DNA from: Streptomyces albireticuli
Lineage (GTDB): Bacteria > Actinomycetota > Actinomycetes > Streptomycetales > Streptomycetaceae
Direction: 5' to 3'
Assembly (NCBI RefSeq): GCF_002192455.1
Contig: NZ_CP021744.1
Location: 992,001-1,056,000 of the forward strand
DNA length: 64,000 bases
Part shown: one piece after another, positions 49,516 to 58,591 of the stretch
Layout: each line of letters opens with the position of its first letter
Numbering within the stretch: the stretch's first letter is position 1
Made by a program: the position numbers and the translations under genes
Notes under the pieces: generated by a model
Seen by the model: the letters and a program-made list of their open reading frames with translations, nothing else
What the model was told of the DNA's origin: nothing
Databases searched by the model: none

Positions 49516-50877
49516 ATGCAGGAAATCACCCGGGCTTTGATATCCGGCGAGGCGACAGAGGCCGACATAGCGGCCCTCTGCTTACCCGAGAGCTATCGGG
49601 GCGTCGTCGTCCGCAAGGGGGACGTGACACTCTTCGAGGGAATGTCCTCCGCCGACAAGGATCCGCGCAAGTCGCTGCGCGTGGAGGAGGTGCCGGTCCC
49701 CGAGCTGGGTCCCGGTGAGGCGCTGGTGGCCGTGATGGCCGGCTCCGTGAACTACAACACCGTATGGTCGTCGATCTTCGAGCCGCTGCCCACCTTCGGG
49801 TTCCTGGAGCGCTACGGCCGCACCTCGCCCCTGGCCGCCCGTCACGACCTGCCGTACCACGTCCTGGGCTCCGACCTCGCCGGCGTGGTGCTCCGCACCG
49901 GTCCGGGCGTCAACGCCTGGAAGCCCGGCGACGAGGTCGTCGCGCACTGCCTGTCCGTGGAGCTGGAGTCGGCCGACGGCCACGACGACACGATGCTCGA
50001 CCCGGCCCAGCGGATCTGGGGCTTCGAGACCAACTTCGGCGGCCTCGCCGAGATCGCGCTGGTCAAGTCGAACCAGCTGATGCCCAAGCCGGCCCATCTC
50101 ACCTGGGAGGAGGCGGCCGCGCCGGGGCTGGTCAACTCCACCGCCTACCGCCAGCTCGTCTCCCGCAACGGCGCCGGGATGAAGCAGGGCGACAACGTCC
50201 TCATCTGGGGCGCGAGCGGCGGACTCGGCTCGTACGCCACCCAGCTGGCCCTGGCCGGCGGCGCCAACCCCATCTGCGTGGTCTCCAGCCCCCGGAAGGC
50301 GGAGATCTGCCGCAGGATGGGCGCCGAGGCCGTCATCGACCGGTCGGCGGAGAACTACCGGTTCTGGAGCGACGAGCACACCCAGGACCCCCGCGAGTGG
50401 AAGCGCTTCGGCGCCCGCATCCGCGAACTCACCGGCGGCGAGGACCCCGACATCGTCTTCGAGCACCCGGGCCGCGAGACCTTCGGCGCCTCGGTCTACG
50501 TCACCCGCAAGGGCGGCACCATCGTCACCTGCGCCTCCACCTCCGGTTTCACCCACGAATTCGACAACCGCTATCTGTGGATGAACCTCAAGCGCATCGT
50601 CGGCACGCATTTCGCCAACTACCGCGAGGCGTGGGAGGCGAACCGCCTGATCGCCAAGGGCAAGATCCACCCCACGCTGTCCAAGACGTACCGCCTGGAG
50701 GACACCGGCCAGGCCGCCTACGACGTGCACCGCAACCTCCACCAGGGCAAGGTCGGCGTCCTCGCCCTCGCCCCCGAGGAGGGACTCGGCGTCCGCGACC
50801 ACGAGCTCCGCGCCCGGCACCAGGAAGCGATCGACCGCTTCCGCGTGCCCGGCGCCGAACCGGCCACCGCCACCTGA
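49516..50877 (+). CDS. ccr: Crotonyl-CoA carboxylase/reductase
   Basis: CCR reductively carboxylates 2-enoyl-CoA with NADPH and CO2, giving ethylmalonyl-CoA or longer alkylmalonyl-CoA extender units. The 453-residue medium-chain dehydrogenase has the CCR signatures SVNYNTVWSSIFEP, HVLGSDLAGVVLRTG, IWGFETNFGGLAE (Phe and Glu of the CO2 pocket), WGASGGLGSYATQLAL (NADPH loop) and HFANYREAWEANRL (the CO2-binding His). It should be active. Placed beside a PKS with an inactive AT, its product would have to be loaded by an AT elsewhere. The ATG at 49516 lies in a short leader; it is probably co-transcribed with the SnoaL gene. Confidence 0.95.
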   Translation: MQEITRALISGEATEADIAALCLPESYRGVVVRKGDVTLFEGMSSADKDPRKSLRVEEVPVPELGPGEALVAVMAGSVNYNTVWSSIFEPLPTFGFLERYGRTSPLAARHDLPYHVLGSDLAGVVLRTGPGVNAWKPGDEVVAHCLSVELESADGHDDTMLDPAQRIWGFETNFGGLAEIALVKSNQLMPKPAHLTWEEAAAPGLVNSTAYRQLVSRNGAGMKQGDNVLIWGASGGLGSYATQLALAGGANPICVVSSPRKAEICRRMGAEAVIDRSAENYRFWSDEHTQDPREWKRFGARIRELTGGEDPDIVFEHPGRETFGASVYVTRKGGTIVTCASTSGFTHEFDNRYLWMNLKRIVGTHFANYREAWEANRLIAKGKIHPTLSKTYRLEDTGQAAYDVHRNLHQGKVGVLALAPEEGLGVRDHELRARHQEAIDRFRVPGAEPATAT

Positions 50878-50939
50878 CGAGCGCTCCACCGAGCGCTGCG
50901 GTCGACGGGGGGAAGGGACGCGGCCGGGCCGCGTCACCC

Positions 50940-50972
50940 GGCGCCCCCGGAGCCACCGGCTCCGGGGGCGCC
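50940..50972. terminator. Terminator hairpin after ccr
   Basis: GGCGCCCCCGGAGCC (50940-50954), loop ACC, then GGCTCCGGGGGCGCC (50958-50972): a perfect 15-bp stem 62 bases after the ccr stop. Confidence 0.9.
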
Positions 50973-51138
50973 GGCCTGTCCGCACCTGGCGGCCGCCCAC
51001 GCCCCTGCGGCCTCACCGAAGCGATCGGGCCACTTCTCCCCCACTTCCTCAACACGCCCTACCCGCAGGCGAGTTCAGTCATTACAGTGGCGACTGAAAC
51101 CTCTGGTCATCGCAATCGGCTTCAGGAGGTAACGCCCT

Positions 51139-51708
51139 ATGGCGTCGTCCGCCGACGACACCCCGGCCGTGGAGTCCGCCGAGATCCGGGCCTGGGTCGA
51201 GGGTGTGGCGACCTGGTTCATGCAGCAGTCCGGCTGGCCCCCGATCATGGGGCGGACCCTGGCCTGGCTGATGGTGAGCGATCCGCCCGAGCAGAACGCC
51301 GCGCAGATCGCCGAGGCCGTCCGGGCGAGCCGGGCGTCCCTCACCGGCACCCTGCGGCTCCTCACCGAGACCCGCATGATCCAGGCCGTGACCCGCAGCG
51401 GCGACCGTTCCACGTACTACCGCGTGTCCACCGACGCCTGGTCCGCCCTGGTGCGCCGGCGTCTGGAGAGCATCGCCTCCTTCGTGGACATCACCGACGA
51501 GGGGCTGCGGCTGTTCCCCGCCGGGGCCCCGGAGGCGGCCCGGCTGCGGGAGGCGCACCAGGTCTTCGAGTGGCTCACGGTCGAGGCGGAGCCCCTGCTC
51601 AAGCGCTGGGACGCCGTCCGGAACAGCTCCCTCCAGGACGGGACCCACGGGTCCGGCGCGGATCGGGCCGACGCGGGACAGGCGGAACAGGGGGACCACG
51701 GTGCGTGA
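51139..51708 (+). CDS. MarR/GbsR-type regulator next to an MFS exporter
   Basis: A 189-residue winged-helix protein. A helix-turn-helix lies at about 55-85 (NAAQIAEAVRASRASLTGTL), with a wing (VTRSGDRSTYYRVSTDAW) and a C-terminal dimer helix (REAHQVFEWLTVEAEPLLK). The layout fits the GbsR/MarR group that often represses an adjacent drug exporter. The ATG at 51139 follows AGGAGG. Its stop overlaps the exporter start by eight bases, so they form one operon, and it probably autoregulates. The likely inducer is the exported compound, by analogy only. Confidence 0.85.
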   Translation: MASSADDTPAVESAEIRAWVEGVATWFMQQSGWPPIMGRTLAWLMVSDPPEQNAAQIAEAVRASRASLTGTLRLLTETRMIQAVTRSGDRSTYYRVSTDAWSALVRRRLESIASFVDITDEGLRLFPAGAPEAARLREAHQVFEWLTVEAEPLLKRWDAVRNSSLQDGTHGSGADRADAGQAEQGDHGA

Positions 51709-53248
51709 GGCGAGGGGCAAGTGGCTGGCGCTGGCGGCACTCGGGCTGAGCCTGCTGACCATCGGCGTGGACGCGACGATCCTCAATGTGGCCCTGCCGA
51801 CCGTGGGCGCCGACCTGGGGGCGTCGACCAGCGACCTCCAGTGGTTCGTCGACGCGTTCACGCTGGCGATGGCGGCGCTGCTGCTGCCCGCCGGGCTGCT
51901 CGGCGACCGGTTCGGCCGCAAGAAGTTCCTGATGGGGTCGCTGTTCGTGTTCGGCGCCGCCTCCGTGTGGTGCGCGTACTCCGGCTCGTCGGGGATGCTG
52001 ATCGCGGCGCGTACGCTGCTCGGCGTCAGCGCGGCCTTCCTCGTGCCGCTGTGCACCTCGGTCCTCCTGGACATCTTCGAGGACGAGAAGGAGCGGACGA
52101 AGGCGATCGGGGTCATCGCCGTCACCCAGACGCTCGGGCTGCCGCTCGGCCCGATCCTGGGCGGCGCGCTGCTCAACCACTTCTGGTGGGGCTCGGTGTT
52201 CCTGGTCAACGCCCCGCTGGTGGCGCTGGGCCTGGTGGCCGTCGCCCTGCTGGTCCCCGAGTCGCACGGCGCGCAGCGCGGCCGGATCGACTTCACCGGG
52301 GTGCTGATCTCCAGCGTCGCGCTCATCGGCGTCGTCTACGGCTCGATCAGGGCCGGCGAGGAGGGCTGGGGCAGCGGCGAGGCGCTGCTGCCGCTGGTCG
52401 GCGGGCTGGTGCTGCTGGTGGTGTTCGGCTTCTGGGAGAAGCGCGTCAAACGCACCGGCGAACCCCTGGTCGACCTGGGCCTGTTCCGCTCCCGCGGCTT
52501 CGTCTGGGGTTCGGTGCTGGGCACCGTCGTGGCCTTCGCGATGTTCGGGCTGATCTTCGCGCTGCCGCAGTACTTCCAGGCGGTCGACGGCACCGACGCG
52601 CTGGGTACGGGCGTGCGGCTGCTGCCGCTGATCGGCGGGGTGCTGGTCAGCGCCGGGCTGGTCTCCAAGCTGGCGACGGAGATCGCCCCGCGGGCGGTGC
52701 CCGCGCTCGGCTTCCTGCTGGTCGCGGCCGGCCTGTTCCTGGGCACCAGGACCGAACTGGCCACGTCCTACGGCTTCGTGGCCCTCTGGCTCGTGGTGGC
52801 CGGCGTGGGCCTCGGCCTGGCGATGACGCGGACGATGACCGCGGCCATCAATTCGCTGTCCAAGGAGCGCAGCGGGGTGGGTTCCGCCCTCGTCTCGGCG
52901 ATGCGGCAGGTGGGCGGCTCGGTCGGGGTGGCGGTGCTCGGCACGGTCGCCAACGCCGGCTACCGCTCCCATCTGCGGCTGGGGGAGGTGCCCGGTGAGG
53001 TCACGGAGGTCGCCCGGCGCAGCGTGGGCAGCGGGGTGGCCGTCGGGAAGAAGCTGGGCAGCCCCGAGATCGTGCGGGCGGTGCAGGACGCGTTCGTGAG
53101 CGCGATGCACACGCTGCTGGCGGTGTGCGGCGTCATCGCGGTGGTGGCCGCCGTGCTCGCCCTGTTCTTCATGCCGAAGCGGCCCTCCGGGGCGGCGGCG
53201 GTGGAGGAGGCGGACCGTGAGGGTTCGGTGAGCGGAACGGTGGGCTGA
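51701..53248 (+). CDS. DHA2-family MFS drug exporter
   Basis: A 515-residue membrane protein with about 14 hydrophobic helices, the DHA2 (EmrB/QacA) layout. The motif A loop LLGDRFGRKKFL lies after helix 2, and motif C-like GLPLGPILGGAL lies in helix 5. It should export a hydrophobic compound using the proton gradient. The GTG at 51701 follows GGGGACC and gives MREARGKWLALA. The coupled regulator and the neighbouring PKS suggest it pumps out the pathway product, which is inferred from position. A hairpin at 53325-53359 ends the unit. Confidence 0.9.
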   Translation: MREARGKWLALAALGLSLLTIGVDATILNVALPTVGADLGASTSDLQWFVDAFTLAMAALLLPAGLLGDRFGRKKFLMGSLFVFGAASVWCAYSGSSGMLIAARTLLGVSAAFLVPLCTSVLLDIFEDEKERTKAIGVIAVTQTLGLPLGPILGGALLNHFWWGSVFLVNAPLVALGLVAVALLVPESHGAQRGRIDFTGVLISSVALIGVVYGSIRAGEEGWGSGEALLPLVGGLVLLVVFGFWEKRVKRTGEPLVDLGLFRSRGFVWGSVLGTVVAFAMFGLIFALPQYFQAVDGTDALGTGVRLLPLIGGVLVSAGLVSKLATEIAPRAVPALGFLLVAAGLFLGTRTELATSYGFVALWLVVAGVGLGLAMTRTMTAAINSLSKERSGVGSALVSAMRQVGGSVGVAVLGTVANAGYRSHLRLGEVPGEVTEVARRSVGSGVAVGKKLGSPEIVRAVQDAFVSAMHTLLAVCGVIAVVAAVLALFFMPKRPSGAAAVEEADREGSVSGTVG

Positions 53249-53324
53249 TCCGGCCGGGGTGCGAGCCGGATCCGTACGCCGTCAAGGCTCCGCGGCGTCG
53301 CGTGCCCGTGACCGCGGCGCCGCG

Positions 53325-53359
53325 GACACCACCCCGTGCGGTGGTCCGGCACGGGGTGT
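53325..53359. terminator. Terminator between MFS exporter and LAL regulator
   Basis: GACACCACCCCGTGC (53325-53339) pairs with GCACGGGGTGTC (53348-53359) with a three-base bulge. It separates the convergent MFS and LAL genes and can serve both. Confidence 0.65.
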
Positions 53360-56083
53360 CTACAGGTCCATCGGGAGTTGGTGCCGACGAGTGATACGCA
53401 GTTTTCGGTATACGCGCGTCAGATGCTGTTCGACGGTGCTGACCGTGATGTAGAGCTGCTCCGATATCTCGCGGTTGGTACGGCCGTAGGCGGCGAGCGA
53501 GGCCACGCGGTGTTCCGCCCGGGTGAGTTCGCCGCCGGGCTCGGCGGTGGGCTCGGCCGCCGCGGCCGCCGGGGTGACGTCCTCCCGGGGTGCGGGCGCC
53601 TCCCGCCGGCCGGGCGCGACCCGGCGGCAGAGGGGTTCCGCCCCGCATTCCCGGGCGATGTGCCAGGCGCGGCGGCGGGCGAGTTCGGCGCGCATCGGGT
53701 CACCGAGTTCCTGGAAGGCGTCCCGCAGGTCGGCGAGGGCCTTCGCGGCCTCCAGCCGGTCGCAGGAGGAGTGGAGGTCCTCGACGGACATGCGCAGGAG
53801 TTCGGGCCGCTGGGCGAGGGGGGCGAGGGCCGCCTCCATCCGGAGGGTGATGCCGCGGATACGGCCGTTGCCGGGGAATTTCGCGCTGGGCTGCGGGGAA
53901 AGGACCTCCGCGGCCTGGACGGGCTCGCCGACGCGCAGCCAGCATTCGGCGGCCTCGGTGCGCCAGGACACCAGCATGGGGTGGTCGATTCCCCAGCGGC
54001 CGGCCAGCTTTCCTATTTTCAGGAAGTCCGCGAGCGCGGCGAGCGGGCGGTCCGTCGCGAGGTGGAAGACGCCCCGGGCGCGGAGATAGGCGAGCCAGTG
54101 CACGCTCTTGAACCAGGTCTCGGGCACCGGCAGGTTGATCTGGCGGGCGGCGTCGTCGTAGCGGCCGAGTTCGGTGTAGGCCACGGCCAGGATGGCGGTG
54201 GTGCCGCAGACCAGGACGCTGCCGTTCCGCTCGGGGGCCACGGCCAGTGCCCGTTCAACCGAGGTGATGGCATCCTCCAGCCGCCCCTGGCGCAGGGCTA
54301 TCAGGCCCTGGGTGGTGGCGAACACGGCCTGCCAGCCGGGGATGTCGCGGCGGGTGGACTCGTCGAGGGCGCGGGCGCACCAGGCGGCGGCCTCCTCGAC
54401 CCGGTCGGCGTAGAGCAGGGCCTTGAGGGCGCTGCCCACGGGGCCGAGCATGGCGTCGGTGAGGGTGGCGACCTTGAGGAAGCTCTCGGCGGAGGCGACC
54501 CAGTCGTCCCCGCCCCCGCCGAGCAGGAGGGTCTCGGCGGACCTCTGGAGCAGGTGGACGCCGGGGACCCGCTCGCCCGCGCGGCCGCCGGGCTCCGGCG
54601 GGACGGCCGGACGGCCCTCGTCGGGGACCATCACGGCGGGGAAGCCGTAGCGCGCCCACATCGAGGAGATGTACGGGTGGATGCCGCTCTCCGGGGTCAT
54701 GGCCGGGGCGTCGGGACCGCGGCGGGCGATGACCTCCAGGGCCTCCTCGATGCGGCCGTGGGCCACGAGGAGCTTGCCGAGCATGACCAGCCCGTCCGGG
54801 GACAGCGTTCCGGCGCGCATGGCGGCGAGCAGGTCGGGGAGGTGCTGGTACTCCGCGGCGGCGGGGTTGGTGCGCCACATGACGAGGGCGAGCCGCATCT
54901 TGATCTCGATGCGCTCGGCCTCGTCGGAGCCGGAGTCGTGGGCGAGTTCGAGGCAGTCGATGGCGAACTTCGCGTCGTCCTCGCCGAGGGCGTCCTCGGC
55001 GGCGTTCCGCAGGGCGATCAGTTCCCAGGGTTCGACGGCGCGCTGGGCGGCCAGGAGGTGGCGGGCTATCGCCGGGGAGGCGGCCCCGGCGGCGTAGAGG
55101 ACGGCGGCGGCCTTGCGGTGCAGGGCGGTGCGGCGGGCGGGTGCCATGTCGGCCTCGACCGTGGCGGCGGCGGAGCGGTGCCGGAAGCGGGTGCCGTCGA
55201 TGACGCCGGCGGCCCTGAGGGCGTGGAGGTTCTGGTCGAGGGGCGCGGCCGGCTGGTCGAGCATCCGGGCGAGCAGGGCGGGGGTGCCGGCGTCGCCGAG
55301 GACGGCGAGGGCGTGGCCGACCTCCAGGGCCACGGATCCGCTGCGGTAGAGGCAGGCGAGGACGGCCTGTCCGTAGAGCCCGCCCACCAGGGGTTCGCCG
55401 CAGGCGCTGGGCGTGCCGACGCCGGTGACCAGGCACTCCTCCAGGAGTGCCCGCAGGAGCAGGGGGTTGCCGGCGCCTATGGAGTGCAGGCGTCCGACCA
55501 GGGCGGGGTCGTGCGGGTCGCCGTCGTGGGCGGCGAGGAGTTCATCGGTGCCCTGTTCGGTGAGCGGGCCGAGGCGGATGCGCAGGGAGTTGGACCGGCG
55601 CAGCAGCTCCGTCTTGATCAGCGGGTCCTGGTGGGGCAGGTGGAGGCTGTCGGTGAAGACGAGGAGGAGGCGGGCCGAGCGGAGCCGGCCGGCGAGCTGG
55701 AGGAGGTGGTGCAGGGAGCGGATGTCGCCGTCCTGGGCGTCGTCGACGCAGACGACGACGGGTGAGGTCGCGGTCATCCGGTGGAGGGCCGCGAGGAAGT
55801 CGTGCTCGGTGGGGGGCCGGGTCGGGTCGGGGCCGCCCTGCCCCGTCTGGTCGGCGAGCTGGCGCAGTACGGCGAAGGGCTGCGCGTCGGTGGAGCGCAT
55901 CCCGACGGCCCTGAGCACCATCGCTCCCTGGGCGGCGGCGTATTCGGCGAAGGTCTCCAGGAGTTCGCTCTTCCCGCAGCCGACGCCGCCTTCCACGACG
56001 ACCGTCTTCGACCTTCCGGCCGTGCACTCGGTGAGTGCGGACGCGAGGAGGCCGAGTTCCTTTTCACGGTTGACCAGTATCAT
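53360..56083 (-). CDS. LAL-family (large ATP-binding LuxR) transcriptional regulator
   Basis: A 907-residue cluster-type activator. The N-terminal AAA-type NTPase has Walker A GGVGCGKS (about residues 32-39) and Walker B VVVCVDDAQD (about 110). A long helical middle part resembles the MalT repeats. The C-terminus has a LuxR helix-turn-helix (LTRAEHRVASLAAYGRTNRE, then EQLYITVSTVEQHLTRVYRK). LAL regulators typically activate polyketide clusters in Streptomyces. The start is uncertain: ATG 56083 (MILVNREKEL) is preferred by family, while GTG 56095 is an alternative; GAGGG lies 13 bases before the ATG. It likely acts on the promoters at 48.9-49.0 kb. Confidence 0.9.
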   Translation of the reverse strand: MILVNREKELGLLASALTECTAGRSKTVVVEGGVGCGKSELLETFAEYAAAQGAMVLRAVGMRSTDAQPFAVLRQLADQTGQGGPDPTRPPTEHDFLAALHRMTATSPVVVCVDDAQDGDIRSLHHLLQLAGRLRSARLLLVFTDSLHLPHQDPLIKTELLRRSNSLRIRLGPLTEQGTDELLAAHDGDPHDPALVGRLHSIGAGNPLLLRALLEECLVTGVGTPSACGEPLVGGLYGQAVLACLYRSGSVALEVGHALAVLGDAGTPALLARMLDQPAAPLDQNLHALRAAGVIDGTRFRHRSAAATVEADMAPARRTALHRKAAAVLYAAGAASPAIARHLLAAQRAVEPWELIALRNAAEDALGEDDAKFAIDCLELAHDSGSDEAERIEIKMRLALVMWRTNPAAAEYQHLPDLLAAMRAGTLSPDGLVMLGKLLVAHGRIEEALEVIARRGPDAPAMTPESGIHPYISSMWARYGFPAVMVPDEGRPAVPPEPGGRAGERVPGVHLLQRSAETLLLGGGGDDWVASAESFLKVATLTDAMLGPVGSALKALLYADRVEEAAAWCARALDESTRRDIPGWQAVFATTQGLIALRQGRLEDAITSVERALAVAPERNGSVLVCGTTAILAVAYTELGRYDDAARQINLPVPETWFKSVHWLAYLRARGVFHLATDRPLAALADFLKIGKLAGRWGIDHPMLVSWRTEAAECWLRVGEPVQAAEVLSPQPSAKFPGNGRIRGITLRMEAALAPLAQRPELLRMSVEDLHSSCDRLEAAKALADLRDAFQELGDPMRAELARRRAWHIARECGAEPLCRRVAPGRREAPAPREDVTPAAAAAEPTAEPGGELTRAEHRVASLAAYGRTNREISEQLYITVSTVEQHLTRVYRKLRITRRHQLPMDL

Positions 56084-56580
56084 CTGGAGTGACACGCCCT
56101 CGTAAAGTTTCAGCAGACGAACCTTCTCGGGATGAATTTCCGGAATTCCGGGTCCCCGGCGGCCGATGCCAGGGGTGCGAAGGGCCCGCGGCGGAAGAGG
56201 TGCCGGGGCCGGCGGGAACGCAAAAGGGGGCACGCGCGGGGGCCGTGGCGGAGAACGGTCCGGCGCGGCTTCACGCCATGGGGTTTCCCGGCTCTAACGG
56301 AGTCTGCTCCGCGCCCCCGGGCGGCACGTCGGCCACCTGGCGTGACGTAGGGTCATCCGACCGTCCATGCACACCCCACCGCTCCCCCTGCCCCCAAGCG
56401 CAGCGCGCGTGTTGAGCGTTCAGGCTAGCGCCTCTCCCGGTCCCGGTGCGAGACCGGACGGGAGTCGGCGACATTAAGTCTCCGCTACCGGATTCCGTTT
56501 CGACGTACCGTCAATCTCTTTTGGAGAAAGGCGAGTTCTCGACTCCGGTCCGGACTCGGCGGCGTGGTAGGAGCGGATGC
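56084..56580. other. Upstream region of the LAL regulator, no gene supported
   Basis: This stretch of about 500 bp lies between the LAL start and the terminator of cbtA; both genes are on the minus strand. It includes AT-richer sequence at about 56480-56530 (GACATTAAGTCTCC, GTCAATCTCTTTTGG) that could carry a promoter. Open frames on either strand lack convincing protein features. Confidence 0.45.
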
Positions 56581-56617
56581 GCGAGAGCCCGCCCGGTGGG
56601 TCCGGGCGGGCTCTCGC
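56581..56617. terminator. Terminator hairpin after cbtA
   Basis: GCGAGAGCCCGCCCG (56581-56595), loop GTGGGTC, then CGGGCGGGCTCTCGC (56603-56617): a perfect 15-bp stem 13 bases after the cbtA stop. Confidence 0.9.
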
Positions 56618-56629
56618 GTGGGGTGGGGT

Positions 56630-57397
56630 TCAGCTTGTCGGAGCGGCTGCCGGGGTGGCCGTTCCGGTGCGGGAGCCGGAGGCGGCACGGGGGGTGAGGA
56701 GCCGCTCGGCGAGGTGGCCGAAGACCAGGCCGAAGCCGGTCCACAGGAGGAGCTGCATGGCGAGGGCGGAGAGCCTGAAGCGCCAGAGCAGCGTGGCGGA
56801 GAAGCCGTCGGGGACTTCGTTGATCGCGGGCAGGAAGGCGTAGGCGAGCCCGACCGCGGCGACGAAGCCGGCCGCCGCCGCGACGGTGGCGTACCAGGCC
56901 CCGAGGCGGGGTGCCAGCCGCTTGCCGAGGACGACCGCGGCCACCGCCAGGAGGACGCTGAGCGCGATCATCAGGAAGTAGAGCGTGGTGCGCTTGGCGA
57001 TGGTGTCGGGGTCACCGACGGCCGGGGGGTTCGCCGGGTACTTCAGGAACGGCACCACGTAGACGGTCAGGAGCGCGCCGAGGGAGACCAGGGCTGCCGT
57101 CGCACGGGGGCCGAACCGGCCGACGCGGCCGAGCGCGACGCAGAAGGCCAGGGCGGCGATGCCGCCGAGCGCGACGCCGTAGACGAGGATGCCGGTGGCG
57201 AGGCCGGCCGTGGACTGGAGGGTGCGGCTGACGGCCTCCTCGCCGCCGTGCTCATGGCTGTGCGCCTCCTCGAAGGCGATGGCGGAGTCCACTTGGGGCT
57301 CGCCCAGCAGATAGGCGACGATCAGGGCGAGGACGCCGGCGGCGAGGCCGGCGAGCATGCCGCGGACGAGCAGGGCTCTCACGGAGACGGAGTTCAT
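56630..57397 (-). CDS. cbtA: Cobalt transporter subunit CbtA
   Basis: A 255-residue membrane protein with about six hydrophobic helices. The N-terminal helix (GMLAGLAAGVLALIVAYLLG) is followed by a His-rich loop (EEAHSHEHGGEE, about residues 43-54) that probably binds cobalt. CbtA and CbtB form a B12-regulated cobalt uptake system predicted from its frequent position behind cobalamin riboswitches. The ATG at 57397 is 21 bases downstream of the cbtB stop. Both sit behind the riboswitch at 57.7 kb and should respond to cobalamin. Confidence 0.9.
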   Translation of the reverse strand: MNSVSVRALLVRGMLAGLAAGVLALIVAYLLGEPQVDSAIAFEEAHSHEHGGEEAVSRTLQSTAGLATGILVYGVALGGIAALAFCVALGRVGRFGPRATAALVSLGALLTVYVVPFLKYPANPPAVGDPDTIAKRTTLYFLMIALSVLLAVAAVVLGKRLAPRLGAWYATVAAAAGFVAAVGLAYAFLPAINEVPDGFSATLLWRFRLSALAMQLLLWTGFGLVFGHLAERLLTPRAASGSRTGTATPAAAPTS

Positions 57398-57418
57398 GAT
57401 GTCGGTACCCCTGGGTCG

Positions 57419-57643
57419 TCAGTGGCAGGGGAAGCCGAGCAGGTGGCGTCCGTCGTGGAGCCACTCGTGGACGTTCTCACCGGAGACGAGCGAGGTGGCG
57501 CCCTGTTCGGCGCCGACGAAGTAGAGCAGGACCAGCATGAGGATCCCGCCGAAGACGGCCCAGGGGGCGATCTCCTTCAGCGAGATGGGGGTGACCTCGG
57601 GTATGGCGGGCGAGCTGGTCGCGGGAGCGGCTGACTGTGCCAT
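57419..57643 (-). CDS. cbtB: Cobalt transporter subunit CbtB
   Basis: A 74-residue single-span membrane protein. The helix is at about 27-45 (APWAVFGGILMLVLLYFVGA) and the C-terminus is His-rich (HEWLHDGRHLLGFPCH), the CbtB signature with the metal-binding histidines. It is the first gene after the cobalamin riboswitch and is followed by cbtA. The ATG at 57643 has CCAGGAGGTTCTGCC as leader, with a full GGAGG site. Confidence 0.9.
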   Translation of the reverse strand: MAQSAAPATSSPAIPEVTPISLKEIAPWAVFGGILMLVLLYFVGAEQGATSLVSGENVHEWLHDGRHLLGFPCH

Positions 57644-57664
57644 GGCAGAACCTCCTGGGGGAAC

Positions 57665-57795
57665 ACGCGTCCCATGTCGGGGCCAGGACGACAGTGCCGG
57701 GTCTGACTTCCCGGCCCGGGCACGCGGGAGGGCGTGCGGGCCGGTAACACAGTGGCGCGACCGTACCGGATTCTCACCGGGATTCCGTCACACCG
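57665..57795 (-). promoter_or_regulatory. Cobalamin riboswitch upstream of cbtBA
   Basis: Read on the minus strand: GGAATCCCGGTGAGAATCCG, then CGCGCCACTGTG, a long GC-rich hairpin, and the B12 box-like GGAAGTCAGACCCGGCACTG. The match to the adenosylcobalamin aptamer is closer than that of the cobN element. The 3' end lies about 25 bases before the cbtB start, so the ribosome site is probably sequestered when cobalamin binds. Confidence 0.92.
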
Positions 57796-57972
57796 TCGTC
57801 ATTGCCACGCGACCGTACCGCGCGCCGGACCCATGCGCTACGGCGTACGGATGCGCACCCCAGCGCACGCTCCCCGGGATGTCCGTGATCTCCTGACGCG
57901 CGGGCGCGCGGGGCTCCGAACGGGCCTGGCGGGCAAGGGAGACCGGCGGGAGAGAAGGGGAGAGGGGCGACG

Positions 57973-58533
57973 ATGACGGTGCGTGTGACGCTGATCTCAG
58001 CCGCGGCCGGGGCGGCGGCGCGGGAGGCGCGCTTCGGCGACGGGCCACCGGACGAGGCCGCCCTGCGGCGGGCGGCGGAGGCGGCCGGGGGGCTGCCGGC
58101 CGCGTCGCGGGTGTTCGGCGCGCCCTCCGCGCGCTGCCGTGCGACGTGCGCGGCGCTCGGCCTGACCCCGGGCGCCGGGCCCGCCCCGCACGACCTGGAC
58201 CCGGGCCGGTGGCGCGGGCGTTCCCTCGCGGAGGTCGGCGCCGAGGAGCCCGAGGCCGTGGCCCGCTGGCTCACCGACCCCGCCGCCGCCCCGCACGGCG
58301 GGGAGTCGGTCCTCGGCCTGGTGGCCCGGGTGGGCGGCTGGCTGGACTCCCTGGTGGAGGAGGGCGGGCGGGTACTGGCGGTGGTGGAACCGGCGGTGGT
58401 GCGGGCGGCGGTGGTCCACGGGCTGGGGTTGCCGGCGGAGGTGTTCTGGCGGCTGGACGTGCGGCCGTTGACCGGTACGGAGCTGTCGGGGCGGGTGGGG
58501 CGGTGGAACCTGCGGTGCGGGGCGCCCCTGTGA
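57973..58533 (+). CDS. Histidine-phosphatase-fold protein without the RHG motif
   Basis: A 186-residue protein with the alternating layout of phosphoglycerate-mutase-like phosphatases: FGAPSARCRATCAALGL, GRWRGRSLAEVGAEEPEAVA, HGGESVLGLVARVGGWLD, and VVEPAVVRAAVVHGLGLP. The first strand should end in R-H-G or R-H-E, but here reads LISAAAGAAARE, so the phospho-accepting His is absent. The second catalytic His is also replaced (VVEPAVVR). Such proteins sit next to cbtAB in other actinomycetes and are annotated as histidine phosphatases. This one is probably not a phosphatase. The ATG at 57973 follows GGGGAGAGGGG. It is divergent from cbtB. Confidence 0.75.
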   Translation: MTVRVTLISAAAGAAAREARFGDGPPDEAALRRAAEAAGGLPAASRVFGAPSARCRATCAALGLTPGAGPAPHDLDPGRWRGRSLAEVGAEEPEAVARWLTDPAAAPHGGESVLGLVARVGGWLDSLVEEGGRVLAVVEPAVVRAAVVHGLGLPAEVFWRLDVRPLTGTELSGRVGRWNLRCGAPL

Positions 58534-58573
58534 GGGGCGGGTTCTCCCCTGCCCGGGCCGCCCGTTGTGTCCG

Positions 58574-58591
58574 ACGCGCGGCTCCGCGCGT
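58574..58591. terminator. Small hairpin after the phosphatase-fold gene
   Basis: ACGCGCGG and CCGCGCGT with a two-base loop, 41 bases after the stop. A weak terminator candidate in a GC-rich stretch. Confidence 0.35.
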
